From assembly GCF_032854445.1 (NCBI RefSeq), contig NC_088301.1:40533187-40597186 (forward strand): DNA of 64,000 bases, in the 5' to 3' direction. This document shows, in pieces, positions 26,424 to 40,757 of this stretch (position 1 is the stretch's first letter; every line of letters starts with the position of its first letter). The notes beneath the pieces are model-generated. The model was not told where the DNA came from. It was given only the letters and a program-made list of their open reading frames with translations, and did not search any database. This DNA is from Liolophura sinensis (taxonomy: Eukaryota > Mollusca > Polyplacophora > Chitonida > Chitonidae). Position numbers and translations under genes: made by a program.

Positions 26424-26612
26424 TTATTTCATTTATTTAAATGGTTGGTGTTTTATGCCATACTCAAGAATATTTATGCAACGTTGTGATTGGAAGAAAC
26501 TGCGAGGCCAGCATCTGGGGGAAACTCATTACAATTGTGCAGACATTTCACAAGGGCAGGTAGCTGGCAGACCATGCCGTGTACAACCAGAAAGGAAGTC
26601 AGCATCAAGCGG
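26424..26612 (-). mobile_element. tRNA-derived SINE copy, head truncated
   Basis: Read on the minus strand it shows the family body (CCTTTCTGGTTGTACACGG, TGGTCTGCCAGCTACCTG, TTTCCCCC, TATTCTTGAGTATGGC, TAAAACACCAACC) and an A-rich tail with AAATAAAT. The tRNA-like head is missing or unrecognisable. It shares blocks in the same order with the copies at 41.6 and 56.7 kb and is the most diverged of the three. Confidence 0.6.
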
Positions 26613-27849
26613 CTCACATATGTTTCTATCTACTACATGCATTACAACAAGGACTAATGTCCTCTATTCCAGTTTTGCTTTTTTAATAGTCTTCGGGAAA
26701 CCATGATTTTTATCAGAGGTCAACAGTGGGCTGAATCATGTCATGAATGGACAAGTCTAGTGGTTTTATTACAAAATTTAACTGCAGAGAAATAACAGGG
26801 TGGCTGTAATATCGAGATGGTATCCATAATATCAAGCTGAGCCTGACCGAGCCAAGGTGATTTGTGGAGCAATTACTGCTGGTAGCCAGAAGATGAATAG
26901 ATGGCCCTCTTTGTATTATTGCTTTATTTCACAATAACAATTTCATGACAGGCTTATTTGACTATGTTAGTTACACCCTCCTCTGAAGTGTGGAATTGAT
27001 TTTTATCTCAAGGAAGGCAAGGTGTGAGAAAATGATTTGTTAAATGCCACTCAAATCGCCCAAGTGAATGATCACTGCTAGAATGGAAGTTTTAAAGGTG
27101 ACCATGATCATTGTTTATTTGTTCAGGACACAGGGAGCCCTAGGCTATTTCTGTGTTGCAATTCCATAATATGAATATGCAATGTTTTTGTTTTTGTACT
27201 TTTTCCAGTGCTGTTGGAATGTAGGAGAAAAAATGGACCATTGCATAGCTGTGTTTCACATAGAATGACTGATGCATCCCTACTGAGCATAGCAGTCTTC
27301 CGTGGCCCGTGAATAAAATGTCAAAAATGAGGGTATTAACTCCCGGGAGAAATTACTGGCCTATTTGCAATCACCCTTGGTTCATTATAATGGCTTCTTG
27401 TAGCAGAGTTATTATGTTATTGTGATGGCTCTAGTGTTTGGGTTTGACAGATTGCTGTGCATTAATACCAGGTCTGTTGTGGTCATCCTGCTGGTCAGAG
27501 GATACATATGATACCACTTCAGAGAAGGAGGGCACAGTCATGTTGGGGATTGACAAGGAATTTGTAATTTCAAAGTTAGGTCAAACCTCCTCCAACCTGA
27601 ATAAATAAAGCAGTATGTGTATTCAGCATATGCAAATAAGCAATGTCTAAAACAGTGTTATTATAGGTGACAGCTTTATATTTCAGTGTTTTCAGGCAAA
27701 TGTATATTGAGGTTATATATTAATTATGTGACTTTGTGGCGTGGACTATAATGTATTGCTAGTGCATTGAAGCTATAGTCATGCAGCTGATAAATGGAAA
27801 GCTCATATTGTATTGTTGAGCGAGCAAATAAAGGTAACAATACTGGTTA

Positions 27850-28190
27850 TTATTCTATTGTCTTTCAAGTATTTCAGGGTATAAATATACTGCTCATTAT
27901 CAAAGACTGATTCCTGAACGGTTGTTTTGCTATTATTTGAACTTGATAATATTGCTTATTGTGATTGGGGCTTATTGTCTTGTTCTGTTAGTATTTGACA
28001 TTGATAATATTGCTTATTGTGAGATTGGTTCCTTTTTTACAGTCTTGCTAGTATTGATGTATAGTTGATAATATTGCTCATTAAGAGTGAGGCCTATCAC
28101 AGTGTCCTCCTAGTATTTTAAGGTAATTAACATTTCTGATTATTGCCGGCCAGTGTCCTAATATCTTACTAATACTTGTACTGAATATGA
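27850..28190. repeat. Degenerate minisatellite, about 60-bp period
   Basis: Five or six imperfect units share the order: C/T-rich TTGTYYTGCTAGTATTT, then TTGATAATATTGCTTATTG, then a variable G/T end. The GATAATATTGCT core starts at 27945, 28003 and 28067, with weaker versions near 27880 and 28123, so spacing varies between 58 and 66 bp. Units are clearly diverged, pointing to an old array. No protein is encoded. Confidence 0.6.
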
Positions 28191-29663
28191 GTTTTGGGAC
28201 TCTGTACTGTTAGGATTTAGATAAAGATATTTGTTTGGAATTTTTGTAACCAGCAATCATGCTGTCATTGCTTTATGTCGATATATGATATTATCAGAAG
28301 CTTTCTTTCTTCCCTAGAGCAGTGCATTGTTTTATGCATATGCCTGTGCTGTATGTTTTCAATGCACATACAATTGTTTACATGTACCTGTTTGGCAGTA
28401 AAGATATTCTAGGCTCATACACATGAAATCCACATGACTAACCCGTATATTTTCACACCTGTGCAAATGCACAAAGAAGCAAAAGGTAAAACATGCAGTG
28501 TAATTGGTGTGGTTCTATTCTAAGCTGAACTATTGATTACACGAAATAGGTGTGCCAAACAGAACTTGTGTGGATGATTGTTTAAGGCACAACGAGGTGT
28601 TTGTAACATGATTTACGCAACAAACATAAAGCTCTCAGCACAGTTTTGTTTCCTGAATGTTCTGCCTATGGATGTGCAAACTCCATAGGAAGTATTGGTA
28701 ACCGTCTTTGATAGGCTTGTTAAGTTTTACAATAACTTGCCCCAATGTTTTGTTCCTGTTCCGGATTAATTCCGTGCCTGGTCAGCATTAATAGCATACC
28801 TGGATAGCACCCAGCTGATTGGTTCTTTTGAAGGGTCAACATAAGACACAGGGGTCAAGTGGTACACACCACACAGCAGTGAGGGAGACACAGGAACCCA
28901 CTCATTGATTTTATCTGGATGTCACCTCTTTGATGTGCTTCAATAAATTATTGCAATAATGCAATTTATAGTTTTAAGCCACAGCTCAGATTGGTGTTGA
29001 TTTAGGATTTGCTTTACTAGGAAGCTGCTGGTGCTCTGTTCTCATTGACAGACAGGTTGGGGATGTGAGCTCTTTGGATGTTGAGATCATAGGGGTATAA
29101 TTATGTCAGAGTTAATTTATGTCAGATGAATGTGTACAGTAAATCATTAGGACTTCAGGACACTTGCATATATTATAATTCTGTGTCACTGAGTATAAAG
29201 TGCTTTTAACATCTCACAGAAAATTTTTCACCATGTTTTGCCCATCTGTTCTGAATTACATATAGATAGCCAATTTAGTTATGACACAAGCATGAACATG
29301 AAATTATATATTATGAATTGATACTGAAATAACAAAAGTTGAACCAAATTCATTTGAGTTTTTTCATCTTTGGCTTGGTGTGCAGTGTCACATGTACATT
29401 GTATGCAATGACTCAGTTGTTTACCTTTAGAAACTGCTAGAATTGGTCTCTATCAAGCCCAGTGGTGCAATTACTGAAGCATGTCAGATTTCAAATGTTA
29501 TGCTGCTGCCAGAACACACAGATGTGGTAAATGTATTCAGGTCCATGGTCATATGAAACAGATATTACTGATTAGAAAATGATCATCCATGTCCTGCTGC
29601 CATTTAGTACGCATATAAATGCACCTGTTTCACCATGCACATATGCATGAGTTATAAACCATT

Positions 29664-29682
29664 ACATATATATATATATATG
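29664..29682. repeat. AT microsatellite
   Basis: An uninterrupted (AT)n run of about nine units. Confidence 0.9.
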
Positions 29683-32600
29683 TCAGTCAAGGCCTAAAGC
29701 AGTGTCATTAGTGTTCCTGGGAATACCATTTATCATCCAGTCAGATCCTATGAGTGCCGGGTGACCAAACACTTGGCTAGTGGAGAAAATTAATTTTTCT
29801 TGTCTATAGGGATAAATTTTTTTATCGGTAACTTACCAGGCTGTAACCCCTGGGGTTCAACATTCAAATATTTACCCCGTGGAAATCCCTGGGATGATTG
29901 GTTGCATCACATCGGAGATCTGGCCATTGCTTTGGATCTAGCATTTCGTTATCTGATACGCTTGAAAGATGACTGGAAGGCATAAAAGCAGACATGTTTC
30001 CGCATAACTTGGCCATATGGGCTTGGCAGTGTGATAAAGGTATCTCCCTTCATAATTCATTTTCAACTAATCTGCCGAGTGAAGGGACATTTCGATTTTA
30101 GGCTTGCACCATTTGTGATTGGCACTGGATGTGAGCATACATTGAAGAGCCACAGCTATTGTAATAAAACTGTTTCACTACTGTAGGCTAAAGGAACTTA
30201 AATTTAAGCAGATATTATTGATACTTTCGTTCTTGGAATAAAGTAAAAGCAAAAAGTAAAGTGATAACAATGAGATGATAGAACCACCACTTTAAGAAGT
30301 CTTAAATTGCTCAGCAAGCTGTCTGCTGGTGGGTCAATAGAAGTGGATCTGATCACTCAGTCATTTTGTAACTTGATTCATTTTTCACATGTTTGTTCAC
30401 ATGTTCAACAAACCCGTAATTTTTTCTGTTTTGAAAACCAAACCTCTATTAAAACCCATGGGATTTATTTTGTTCACTGTATTGACAGCTACATTGATAC
30501 TGTGTGAAATGGAAAGCATGTTTTTTTTTTCAAAGCTTTCAGCCATAGCTAGCCTGTAACTGCAGCCAACATTTGTCTTTATATTTGAAATGTAAATGTT
30601 ACACATTCCGTTTTAAGAGCTACATGTGTGTAACCTAAGACAACCTACAAAGCAAGACCGAAGTGGCACTAAGTGTGTACTTTCATTGGCTTAGTTTTTA
30701 AGAGCATGTAAATTCTCTTACCAGAGATTGGGTCAGGAGAGGAAATGAATCAGATCACACTGGTAAACCTGAGGAATATCCGCTCAGATGGATTTAGACT
30801 TACGTGTATGTGGAGATGAGTAGTATATGTAAAATGTGTAGCATGATAGCACAGTACAAACACTCTACAAACAGTAGGTGGTTGAACTCTGGTAGATTGG
30901 CTGTCAGTTGAGTAGAATTCCTAAAAGGTTTGTAATTTTTTTTTTGTACATCTATAATATATGAAGTAAAATATAAGGGTTCATCTAGAAATGAAAGAAT
31001 TCATTGTGACTATATAACAAGGATGAGGTTTTGAATTTATATCATATACATGTATGATTGGGGAGTAGTGATCATGGAAGAAAGCATTGGCAAAAATATT
31101 TTATGTTCTTGTTTTAATCAAGTATTCTATTTCTCTTCATCAAATTCCAGTGCCAGTGTTGTGAAAATAAATACAAACTGTTACACATTAATGCTGTCGC
31201 TCTTGTGAAGGATATCGAGTCCATTAATAATACGTATAACATGTTTGACATTGGTTTAGAATTTGAACAAATATCCATTAGATTTTTGTTTTAAATTTCC
31301 AATGATTTGGATAATGGTGCTGCTTCCATTTTTTTGTTTGAACCCACATAATGTCTTTAGAGTTCATATGCATATTTGGCTTTGGGACATTAATGAATTA
31401 AAACATACTTTATTTATGAATGAAATAATTATTTAACTGCGAAATTGAAAAACACTTTCATTTATCCATGTAGTGTTAATAGATTGAATCGGCTCAAGGC
31501 CTGAATTAAAACTGGATGGGATGGATTGATTTTCCATTTACTGACAGCTACAGCTGTGGAGAAAAAAAATAAATTCCCTGTGGACTCCTTTTGGACCTAT
31601 AAGTCATAAATATTTCCAATCACAATTCCCACCAAGTATATTTTTCCTGCCGTTTTGAATATTGAAGGGACTTAATTTCCTGTGTTTTTATTGATCACTG
31701 CAATCCCCCAGCAGGTTGTACAGACATGTGCTAAGGTTGGCCACGGCCTGAATCAGTAACCTTCATTGTTCTCTGCTTTTCTTCCCAGCTTCATATTTGA
31801 TAGCAATCAGAGATTTCACCTTTTTGTCTGTGACAATACTCAAAAACTCTAGTACCAATTTTATATGGAAAGCCCACAAATTGTTGTGGTTTAACTTTTT
31901 TCCATTCCAATATTTCTTTGAGCCTTTCAGATCCCACTAGATAATATTGCAAAGTAGTTGGCATGCAGTTTCTATGCATTTCATTTGTGTGATTTTCAGA
32001 ACAGAGGAAATAGGTTACTTCAGTAGCCATGCACAGTAGTTCCAGCTCTATGGTGTTACTCATCCTGGGATATCTATATCATATAACGAAAGTTCATCTC
32101 AGTAAGGGGGAGGTTTCTTGGTTGAAAATTCTTCAACCTGATCTCTAGATGACAAAGCTGCTAATGGAGAAGTGTATCAGATAGGGTCAGTGGAAAGGTG
32201 CAGTGAATTAAGCACTGTCTGGATCTCCTGTTGAGAAAGGCGGTTGCCCACCCTGTTCTACATCCCTTGCACCAGGTTAAAATGGACAGCACATTGGCCT
32301 CCTTGGGTTTTCTAGCTGGGGCACAGTTTGTGGGCTGTTACATTTGACCTTAGCATGGGAGGTTGCTGGCCAAGCTTGACAGGTGTGAAGTGAAGGACAT
32401 AAGGTAGATATTCATCTCCAATGTCAGGAGCACAACCCCCTAAGAGCCAAGACCTTCTGAGGAGAGGTGTATCTTGGTCATTCTTCATTCCCGCCCATTC
32501 TGCAATGTGTCAAACTCCAGCTCAATGTTCTGCTAGCGCTGCTGCCCACTTCCTGCTTCAATAAATCACAATTTAGAGGAGCATCTAATTTGGAAAAGCT

Positions 32601-32880
32601 GTACACAGACTTGACTAACCAGGCCTAACCAGACACTTTTAATCCTGCAAATGTACCATCTTGACATAAATAATGCTTTACGTGTGGACAAATCTTTCAC
32701 AGTGCCTAGGCCATTTTAATAGGCCAATTAGACAGAATCAGCATTTCAGGGATTCAACCTACAAGTTCTGTATGTATGTACCATGTAGAACAGATTGGTT
32801 GGTGTCAATAAAATGCATTTTTACCATGCATAGTTAAGATCAATGAAATTTTTAATGTGGTGATTTTATGTTATTTGCAG

Positions 32881-32939
32881 ATTTATTGGATCATAGTGCC
32901 CCAGAAGTTTAACTGCACTAACAATGCAGTACCACTGAG
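32881..32939 (+). other. Candidate short internal exon
   Basis: ATGTTATTTGCAG at 32868-32880 and GAG|GTAAGA at 32940 enclose 59 nt. One forward frame is open (IYWIIVPQKFNCTNNAVPL); the other two are closed. The peptide matches nothing I know, and no neighbouring coding exon was found, so a non-coding 5' exon is more likely than a coding one. Confidence 0.25.
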
Positions 32940-35600
32940 GTAAGACATTTATTTCTATACATAGGGTTTTGTGACAGAGTGCTTGTCCACACGTCTGTTA
33001 ATGGGGGCTCTCTTGCTGACTGCAAATGTCAATCCCTTGACCAAATTAAGTTCTCGCTGCAGCTATGGCTTTAAAGGATATGTGATAATGAACTGTAGAA
33101 CTGACTGTGGTTTTAAGGAATGTGAAGAAATGTCCAAATGAGAAAAAAATGTTTGTAGTTTGTATAGTTTGTATGTTTTATGCATATTTTTCAACATCAG
33201 TCTGAAATATTGAAATGATGACATCAGTGAACATACTCTAGATGCATAACTGGCTTAGCACCCCTCCTTCAGGCTGTCCCCCCTACAAAGCTAGGGTGAG
33301 AGCTATCACCATTGACAATACCACATTAGGCTACTTAATTTCCAGACTGACCGCTGAAGCGTGATGAAAACTGTATCTTAAAGCCATTTTTATATGAATT
33401 GAGAACAAAGGTGATAAACTTTTTTGAAGTTTTATATGTCGTTACCACATCACAAACTGTGTATAAATAAATAGTAACCAAATCTAAAAGTATCCTTTGA
33501 ATCAGGAGGCTGATCGGCTACATAGCGAAGAACGGTGGTTACTCTGGGTCCTTTTGTTTCGTGTGTCTGCATGTAGGCCTTTCAAGAATTGATGACTCCT
33601 TTTACAATTGGCCTGCGAGAACATGTTTTGACCATTTCCTTGTTTAATAATGAACCGTTCATCCCTGAATGTATAACTGTACAGGGAAGATAGAAAGCCT
33701 TCCAGCAGCGTGGAATACTTGCATAACCTGATCAGTACATATTGCTTACCAATGCAGCTTCCCAGCTGGTGTGCCAGAAGTGTTTCGGTAAGGTGGAGTA
33801 AAAAATCTGCCATAGTAAAGAAGTTGCCCCCCTTGAGGGCTGGGAAGCGGAGCCATGGGGGCTGAAGAGTATTGTGTGACTTAACCAGCAGGTCCACTAG
33901 CTGGTTGTGATTGTGGCTTAATGAGCTCACATTGATTTTTGTGCTTATACATCAACAACGACTACACTAAGTGATACGCCAAGGGATTGTGTCTGAGCAT
34001 GTAACACCACAGTGCTCGTTACCTCTCTGTGGCTATTGACTTTGTATCATTGCATCTCCAGTAGCATTCTCATGCATAGATGTATGGTTGTCTAAGAGAA
34101 GACAAGCTCACCCGCACTACTGATGAGGATGGCTTTTGTTTATACCATAAATATATTATAGATCAGACTCCATTGAAGTGGTCATGGTATCATCACGATG
34201 TTCTGCATCATAGCAGGGATGAGGGGAAGAAAAAAAGAGAATCCAATTCAACTTGATTATTGTTTCATGTATCTGCCAAAATAAGCACTTAAACTGTAAC
34301 TGAGATCATCGCTTCATATCAAACATTCAGCATTTTGTTATCTGAAACTCTCGATCTCACTGCATGTTTTCAGGTCTGGCATTTGATGCCTACAAAACTA
34401 GGCCCATTACTCATAGATTAATGGAAACTTACCCAACTGTCAAGTGCCTGTATGAATGTACTCTTATGCATATGTGTAAATACCTTACATTAATGGTTAA
34501 CAGTTTTTCGTTCACACCCTCCTTCAAATATTCTTTTTTATTCGTAACCAAGGGTATCAGATAACATCGGTCAGTCAGCAGTAAATTATATTTTGTTTTC
34601 AGCACCATAATGAAAAAGTTAGGGACTTATAAACATGGAATGAGAATTAAAACTACAACTGTATCTAAGTTTCAATATATAAATCTTTTAGAGTAGGATC
34701 AGTTCATTCATGTTTACATCAGATACTGTTAACTTCATCTTAAAATATGAAGCGAGTGGCTGTGGTGTTAACATCCGTAATGATCCATAATGTGCAGATA
34801 ATATATCAGATCATCAGTTAGCTGCATATGTACATGTAGTCTGCACCCATGCATAAAAGCACCAATAATAGTTAACACACACTAGAAAATGTATACAATA
34901 GTTGGTAGGATATGGCGAGATTCAAGGTCATCTAAGTGCTACGTACAAATATTTCAGGCAGTTCATTAAATGAAAAATACTACCTTGTTTTTGTTTCCCT
35001 TTTTTTTTCTTGCAAGTTTTGAAGGATGTTTGTCAGAAGTGTGTAGTATGCTGTTGCATATTCTTCTGTTTTTTGTGACAAATGTGAAGTTGTCAATACA
35101 TTAATCACACATTTTTTCCAAAAGAAGTCCATGTTGGTTACAGCAGAGATGGTACCCTGGACATTCAGGGACAACCAATATTGGCAGCTTGTAGTCTTGT
35201 CACGTTCAAAAGAGTTTTTTGTAGAAATAATTTTTTGGAAGTTTTTATTGGTTTCTCACCCTATAAAATACACTTGACAAAACACAGATGCCTTCTATCC
35301 AACATTTTTTTTTCATGTGTTATATGAATGTCTCTCTAAATTATGTGTTATTTCTTGAGCTGTATTTTGTATTCTACTGATCATCATGCTAGGAGTATAA
35401 TTTGCTCATCCATACCTAGGTTCTTGCAGAGTAGCTGGGAATTCCATTGTGGCTTCTACAATATTCTAAATTGTCTGTTATATGGTGTACCAGTAAGCTA
35501 CTTTTGGCAATGGATAATGTTTAGGTTGTGCTCTAGCCAGTATTACAATAAGGCCCAATCATGTTTGTAATTGTATTCCTTTATGCTTGTCAAGGTAGAC

Positions 35601-35645
35601 TGTTTTTTCCAAAGCTATAACTGTTTTTTTCAGGCTATAACTGTT
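35601..35645. repeat. About 20-bp tandem duplication, T-rich
   Basis: TGTTTTTTCC...GCTATAAC (35601-35621) is followed by TGTTTTTTTCAGGCTATAAC (35622-35641) and a partial third TGTT. It is probably a slippage product. Confidence 0.7.
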
Positions 35646-36190
35646 AACATGTTGGAAATCAGCTGTTAACAAACCCCATACAACAAATGCCTATTTTCTT
35701 GGTATGAATCTGTACACACCTTTAGGTATAGATAATGAAGGATAATGCTTATTCTACCTATACATCGTGTTCCATGTTACACAGAGAGTACACATGGGTA
35801 TTTTGGCACTGGGTACATTTAGCAGCCCCCAAGGATTCTCTGAACAGTGTTTACCTACCATTAACTCTCCATGTTTATTGATAAGAGATTGCCTCTCTGT
35901 GTTTATTTATCCGAGTTTTCAATCCCACAAGGGAGGTAACCCATTAGCGGAGTCGATTCCATGATCACTGAGCAGTGTAATCTGATTGACAGGTTAGCCA
36001 ATGATGTTTAAAGTTTGGACTGGCCAAGTGAACCGATTTGCTCATGGTCGGAAGAAAAATGTTTTGACTAAAAATAACAGGTTTAAACAGGAAAACGATT
36101 AAACTGAGGATAAGCAAATGATTTTGTACCTTATGTTGGTGGATTATCAGCTTGATAATGAATATGAAGTATTTAGAAGTGCGGAGGAGA

Positions 36191-36215
36191 TGGTGGGGTG
36201 GTGGGGGTGGGGGGA
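36191..36215 (+). repeat. G-rich tract with G-quadruplex pattern
   Basis: GGTGGGGTGGTGGGGGTGG runs on into GGGG: G runs of four, five and six separated by one to four bases. The minus-strand proline run encoded here is a by-product of the tract, not a protein feature. Confidence 0.55.
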
Positions 36216-39200
36216 GTTTGTGGAAAGAAAATATAATAGGACGCCGCTCTAATATTAACGTAGTTTTATGTCCTGTTTCGTCCTGTCGATGTATTGTATG
36301 TGGAAGATCCTCCTTCTTCATGGCATCGTGATGTGGACATTTTTTTCTTTCCTTGTGTTTCAATGTTCACATCCTGATTCAGATCAGTGGTTCAACCAGA
36401 AAGACAGGTTTTCAACTGAGAAATAAACACGCCAAGTATCTCACCTGTCCATGCTGCGTCTCCTGAAAAAACTGTGCACATAGTATAATTCATGTTTTGT
36501 TCCGTGTGTTTCTTTCTTTCTAAATTTAGAGCTGTTTGTCATCTAAGAGCTTTACATGATCATTCAAAGTCCTTTACATGGACTGTTGTGGTTTTGAATG
36601 TTTGAAGGGTATATTTTCTTCTTGAAGACAAGCTAATAAACTAAAGCATCTTAAGTAGGGATGAACTAAATAATGGACTGAAATATTTTGAATATGGATC
36701 TTGTATTGATTTAAAATATTCCAAGGTAGGTACACATCTCTTGTTTGAAGCACACATATTTTGAGACAAAAAATGTCCTCATTTAGTATCTAAAGTTGAA
36801 ATGCATTCTATAATTCCAGAACTCAGATTTACTTTCTGGCTGATTCTCTTGCTAATAAGACATTTCCTAACCCAAAATTCATCTTCAGTATAAGGTGCCA
36901 AAAGGTCAAGAAACACTCTATATAAGTAATGTGTGTATAACTGAAGACAGTAAATTGCTCAGGCTGGTATTTAATAAACAAACTGTCCCTGGATAATTGG
37001 ATAGATGATGTTATTAGAATGTAGGTCGGCATTCCACTAAGTGCTTAATGGAGAACAAGAAACAGAACACACAAATATCTTCTGAAGGGGATTTTAAAGC
37101 AGTGGAAGCTCGTTTTGAGTTCAGAGCAAATTTAGCTAGAATATTACTCCCATCTTGTGTAAATTGTTCCACAGAGTAAATCCAGTACTTGTAATTATTA
37201 AGCTGAGTTTATAGTTATCTTACTGATCTTTGCGGGTCTCTAGTTTCATTGAAGAAACAGAGTTATTTAATGAGTGTTAAGAGGAAGGAAGGACGCAACG
37301 GAAGAAATCTTTGGATAATACTGTTACAACTGCATGTATGTGTACAAATCTATTCCCACAGGGCAAAGGTTGTGAAGATGCCTGGCAGATTAAGTGCTAG
37401 AAATGACTATGTAAAATATGAAGAAAACCAGCTTAGACCACTTGGCAGGGAAAGGGTGTTAACATACTAGACGTGAACCTAATATTTAATAGGCTGTTAC
37501 ATAGATCAATTTGTTTGTCTTCAGCTTACAGCTGCATAAAATCTACTACACCACCTGTCAACATATCTGTTGAAAAGTCATCTTCTTACTTTTCCAGTTA
37601 AATAAAGAGTAGATATTTGGAATATATATGAGATTGCTCCAAATTTTGAAGCATGTGGGTAAAGAAATGATCCAACAATTCAGCCCCCTAGCAGTTTCCA
37701 GTCATGAGACATGGACTCGTGTCTTTAAGTTGTTTTTTCCGCTGAAACAGGATATACCAGGGGAGGGTTGAAGTACAGCAAGTCTCGACTGATTTAAAAA
37801 GTTATTGTAAGATATATTTACATATACATATGACTGATTGTTGGCTAAGTGCACATCGAAATTTCAACACAAATAATTGTGTAGCAAAGAGTAATTTTGC
37901 ATAACACAGGAATTAAATTTAGCCCATTAATTTCTATAATGACTTCCTTGTTGTATAGGAATACTTCCTGGCTAATTATATATAAAAAATATTGTTAAGG
38001 AATTATATGTTATGCAGCATTCATCCATACAAAACATTTCTATATACATTCTTGCCACGTAAGCCTACTGCTTGGCTGAAGTGTGGCGGTCATAACAATT
38101 CTTATAGAATTCTTGTATGTAGTAAATTTCGTAAGTTCTTAATTGTAATGTTTGATGTTAAGTAAGGTAATATTATATGTCCATGAGTTACAGTTTGAAA
38201 AATTTTGTTTCTGTTTTTGTATTTTCATTCATAAAAGATCTACTGCAAGTAATATAATCAACCTATGTAATTCTTAGATATCATCTATTGTTGATGTCTT
38301 GAATGATATAATGTATGAATAAGTATGCATAGTTGTACTTTCATAACATATCGTGTCCATAATACATTATGACCGTGTTTTGAAAAAAATACTACCATTG
38401 TCTGTAATTATGGATTACAGGTATGAGATACATTACTTTTTGCTGTAAATTTTCTTGCACAAGGAAATTTTTATCACGTCTGATGTTATCGATGAATACA
38501 ACACCTGTTAAATTTGTGATATGACATGCGTAGGAAATGCTTATCATAACATTTTGGCAAGAATTAATCTGATATTTCATCTGCTTCTTTCTTACAGAAA
38601 CTTTTTATTAATTGCTCTTGTGAACGTATGATTCAGTGCACTGTACACTGTTAATTAGCTAAGAAAGCTCTATAATCAAAAGGGTGGATATAAATTTTCT
38701 CAGATAAATTTCCCTTCTTTCGTGTAGAGTGTAGAGCAGAAATGTCTGATTTGGAGAGTTTAAGAACAATGTACATTTTGAGAAAAAAATTACTCTGATT
38801 TATTAACAGCATAATAGTTATGTATTGATTGGGTGCATATTGAATTAGGTGTCAGAAAAAGAGTTGAAATGCCTTTGAAACAAATACAAACATTTAATTC
38901 ACAACTTAGCTTTTTAGAACAAGTCTTTTTTGAAGTTTTACGGCATGCTTATTAGAGTAAGAAAAAAGAAATCATTCCACCCATGTGTTTTGTTGAGACA
39001 ATTATTTTTTCTTTCTCAAATGAAAGCTGCCATATTTTCTCATTACATTTATTGTGGCTCCTTATTCATAATGTTTTGTATGTATGTTCTACAGAAAAAG
39101 GGAAAGGATTGAAACTTATCTCTGCCTTTACTATACACTTTGACCAGTTTTAGGTGTTCATTATTAACACATTATAGCCTAGGGCTACGAAGAACAACAC

Positions 39201-40735
39201 ACATGCATGTACGTCACATGTACACTATTCATAACACCTATTTTGCGGCCTTTGTAAAGCATGTCTCTTCATGTAGGAGTGGAGGAAGTTTATGTGTACC
39301 TGATAGTCATGCACTTCTAGAATGCCTGTCATTTAGGAATTAAGAGTATTGCTGGATGAGGTACACGTACTTGTCCACTGGTAAGTGTGAATGACAGGTA
39401 CTTATACTAGTGTCAGTTTCATTTTGATAATTTATTTTCTCTTTTTTTGTATCGCCTTAGCATTTATTTAGTTAAAAATATACACATGTAGATGTATGTG
39501 TATGCAAAGGAAAACTATCATAGAAAGTATATACATGTACCATAAACTGTACATTTTGATGCCTACTATCAACCACAGTGAAGTAATCAGTTGGTATTCC
39601 AAATCTGAAGTTGTATGTACTGATTACACAGTGTGGTGAAATAAAGTGAACAACTAGCAACTAGGTATGAACAAGAGTTTGTACATTCAAGTTAAAGGGG
39701 TTTTTTTTTTTGCAGCTTTTACTTCTATTCCTCAAGGTTTTAAGTTCAGTGTATACCCTTGTCATATTTATAGGGTGTTTCACAATGCTTAACCACACTT
39801 TTAACAAACAGTGGCTAAAGGAGATTGCAGTTTCCTGAACTTGTGCCCAGCATCTGTCCATCTTCATTAGATTCTAAACTTTTGCTTCATGAAACTATCG
39901 ACCCACCATCTGCCATGAGCCTCTTTAACGCTTTACGGCCAAGTGCCGTGGAAATTCTTTCGGACAAAGCTGTGGGGTAACAGAGGTATGCTTCACCAGT
40001 CTTTCAATTTGATGAGGGAGGATTTATAAAAATAATTCAAGCGGTGCAATGCATAATACATCATGGCTGCTGTCCCCCTATTCCGGAGTCGGCCTACGTA
40101 ACAATGTGCACACAAGTAATTGATTTGACGCCTGTCGCAGTCAAAAGCAAGAATGACTGTTTCAGAGGGAAGAAAAGAAGGCTGCCTATTATGCACCGGA
40201 TTAACACAGGCAGATCAATTTGGAGGTGTATGCGTATGGATATGTGCGCCCTTGTATAATGTGGAAATGTTTCTGCTGTGTTTGTTCAACCAAACAATCA
40301 GGGACGCCAAATAAAAAGTTGGAGAATGTCAACGTTCTGCCTTTAACATCAACTGTAACCAGGTGGACCTAAAGCCCTCTGAAATTGAGTCAGGTTTAAT
40401 TTTCCTAACGATCACATTCTCCTAATTCCATAGAGGTGATAGAGTTAAGAAGTACTGCAAAAGATATTTGTGTTCCTCTGAGCAAAATTTCTCAGCCGGT
40501 CATTGCTTCCTTGAAATACTTGTTTGATAGGTGTTAATTGGCATATTTATGGGTTGACTCCAGAGAACAGTGATAAGTTTGATTTTCCCACCAGTATCCA
40601 ATATCCTCTATATTTAACAACAATGGGCTTTCAAGTAACTCCAGTTATTGTGCACAAAACAGATCAATGTTCATTCAGTTCATGCCTGCAAATGAAAAGA
40701 GAATGATACGCTTCTTTTCAGGTATACTTCTCCAT

Positions 40736-40757
40736 TTTTTTTTTATTTTTTTTTTTT
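40736..40757. repeat. Poly-T with one A interruption
   Basis: Two T runs separated by one A. No adjoining retroelement body is recognised. Confidence 0.85.

Larger units (their letters stand above)
26613..32880. other. Non-coding stretch containing the minisatellite
   Basis: No recognisable coding sequence. The notable content is the roughly 60-bp degenerate minisatellite and an AT run. A strong lone acceptor (CTTTTCTTCCCAG, ending near 31788) has no convincing downstream donor. Confidence 0.65.

Noticed and set aside
27850-28190. CRISPR-like array
   Set aside because: Units are diverged and contiguous, without identical repeats and unique spacers, and the DNA is animal.
33502-33930. 142-codon minus-strand frame
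   Set aside because: No recognised domain or supporting splice sites; probably chance.
35965-36363. 132-codon minus-strand frame with a proline run
   Set aside because: The proline run is the reverse complement of a G-rich low-complexity tract.
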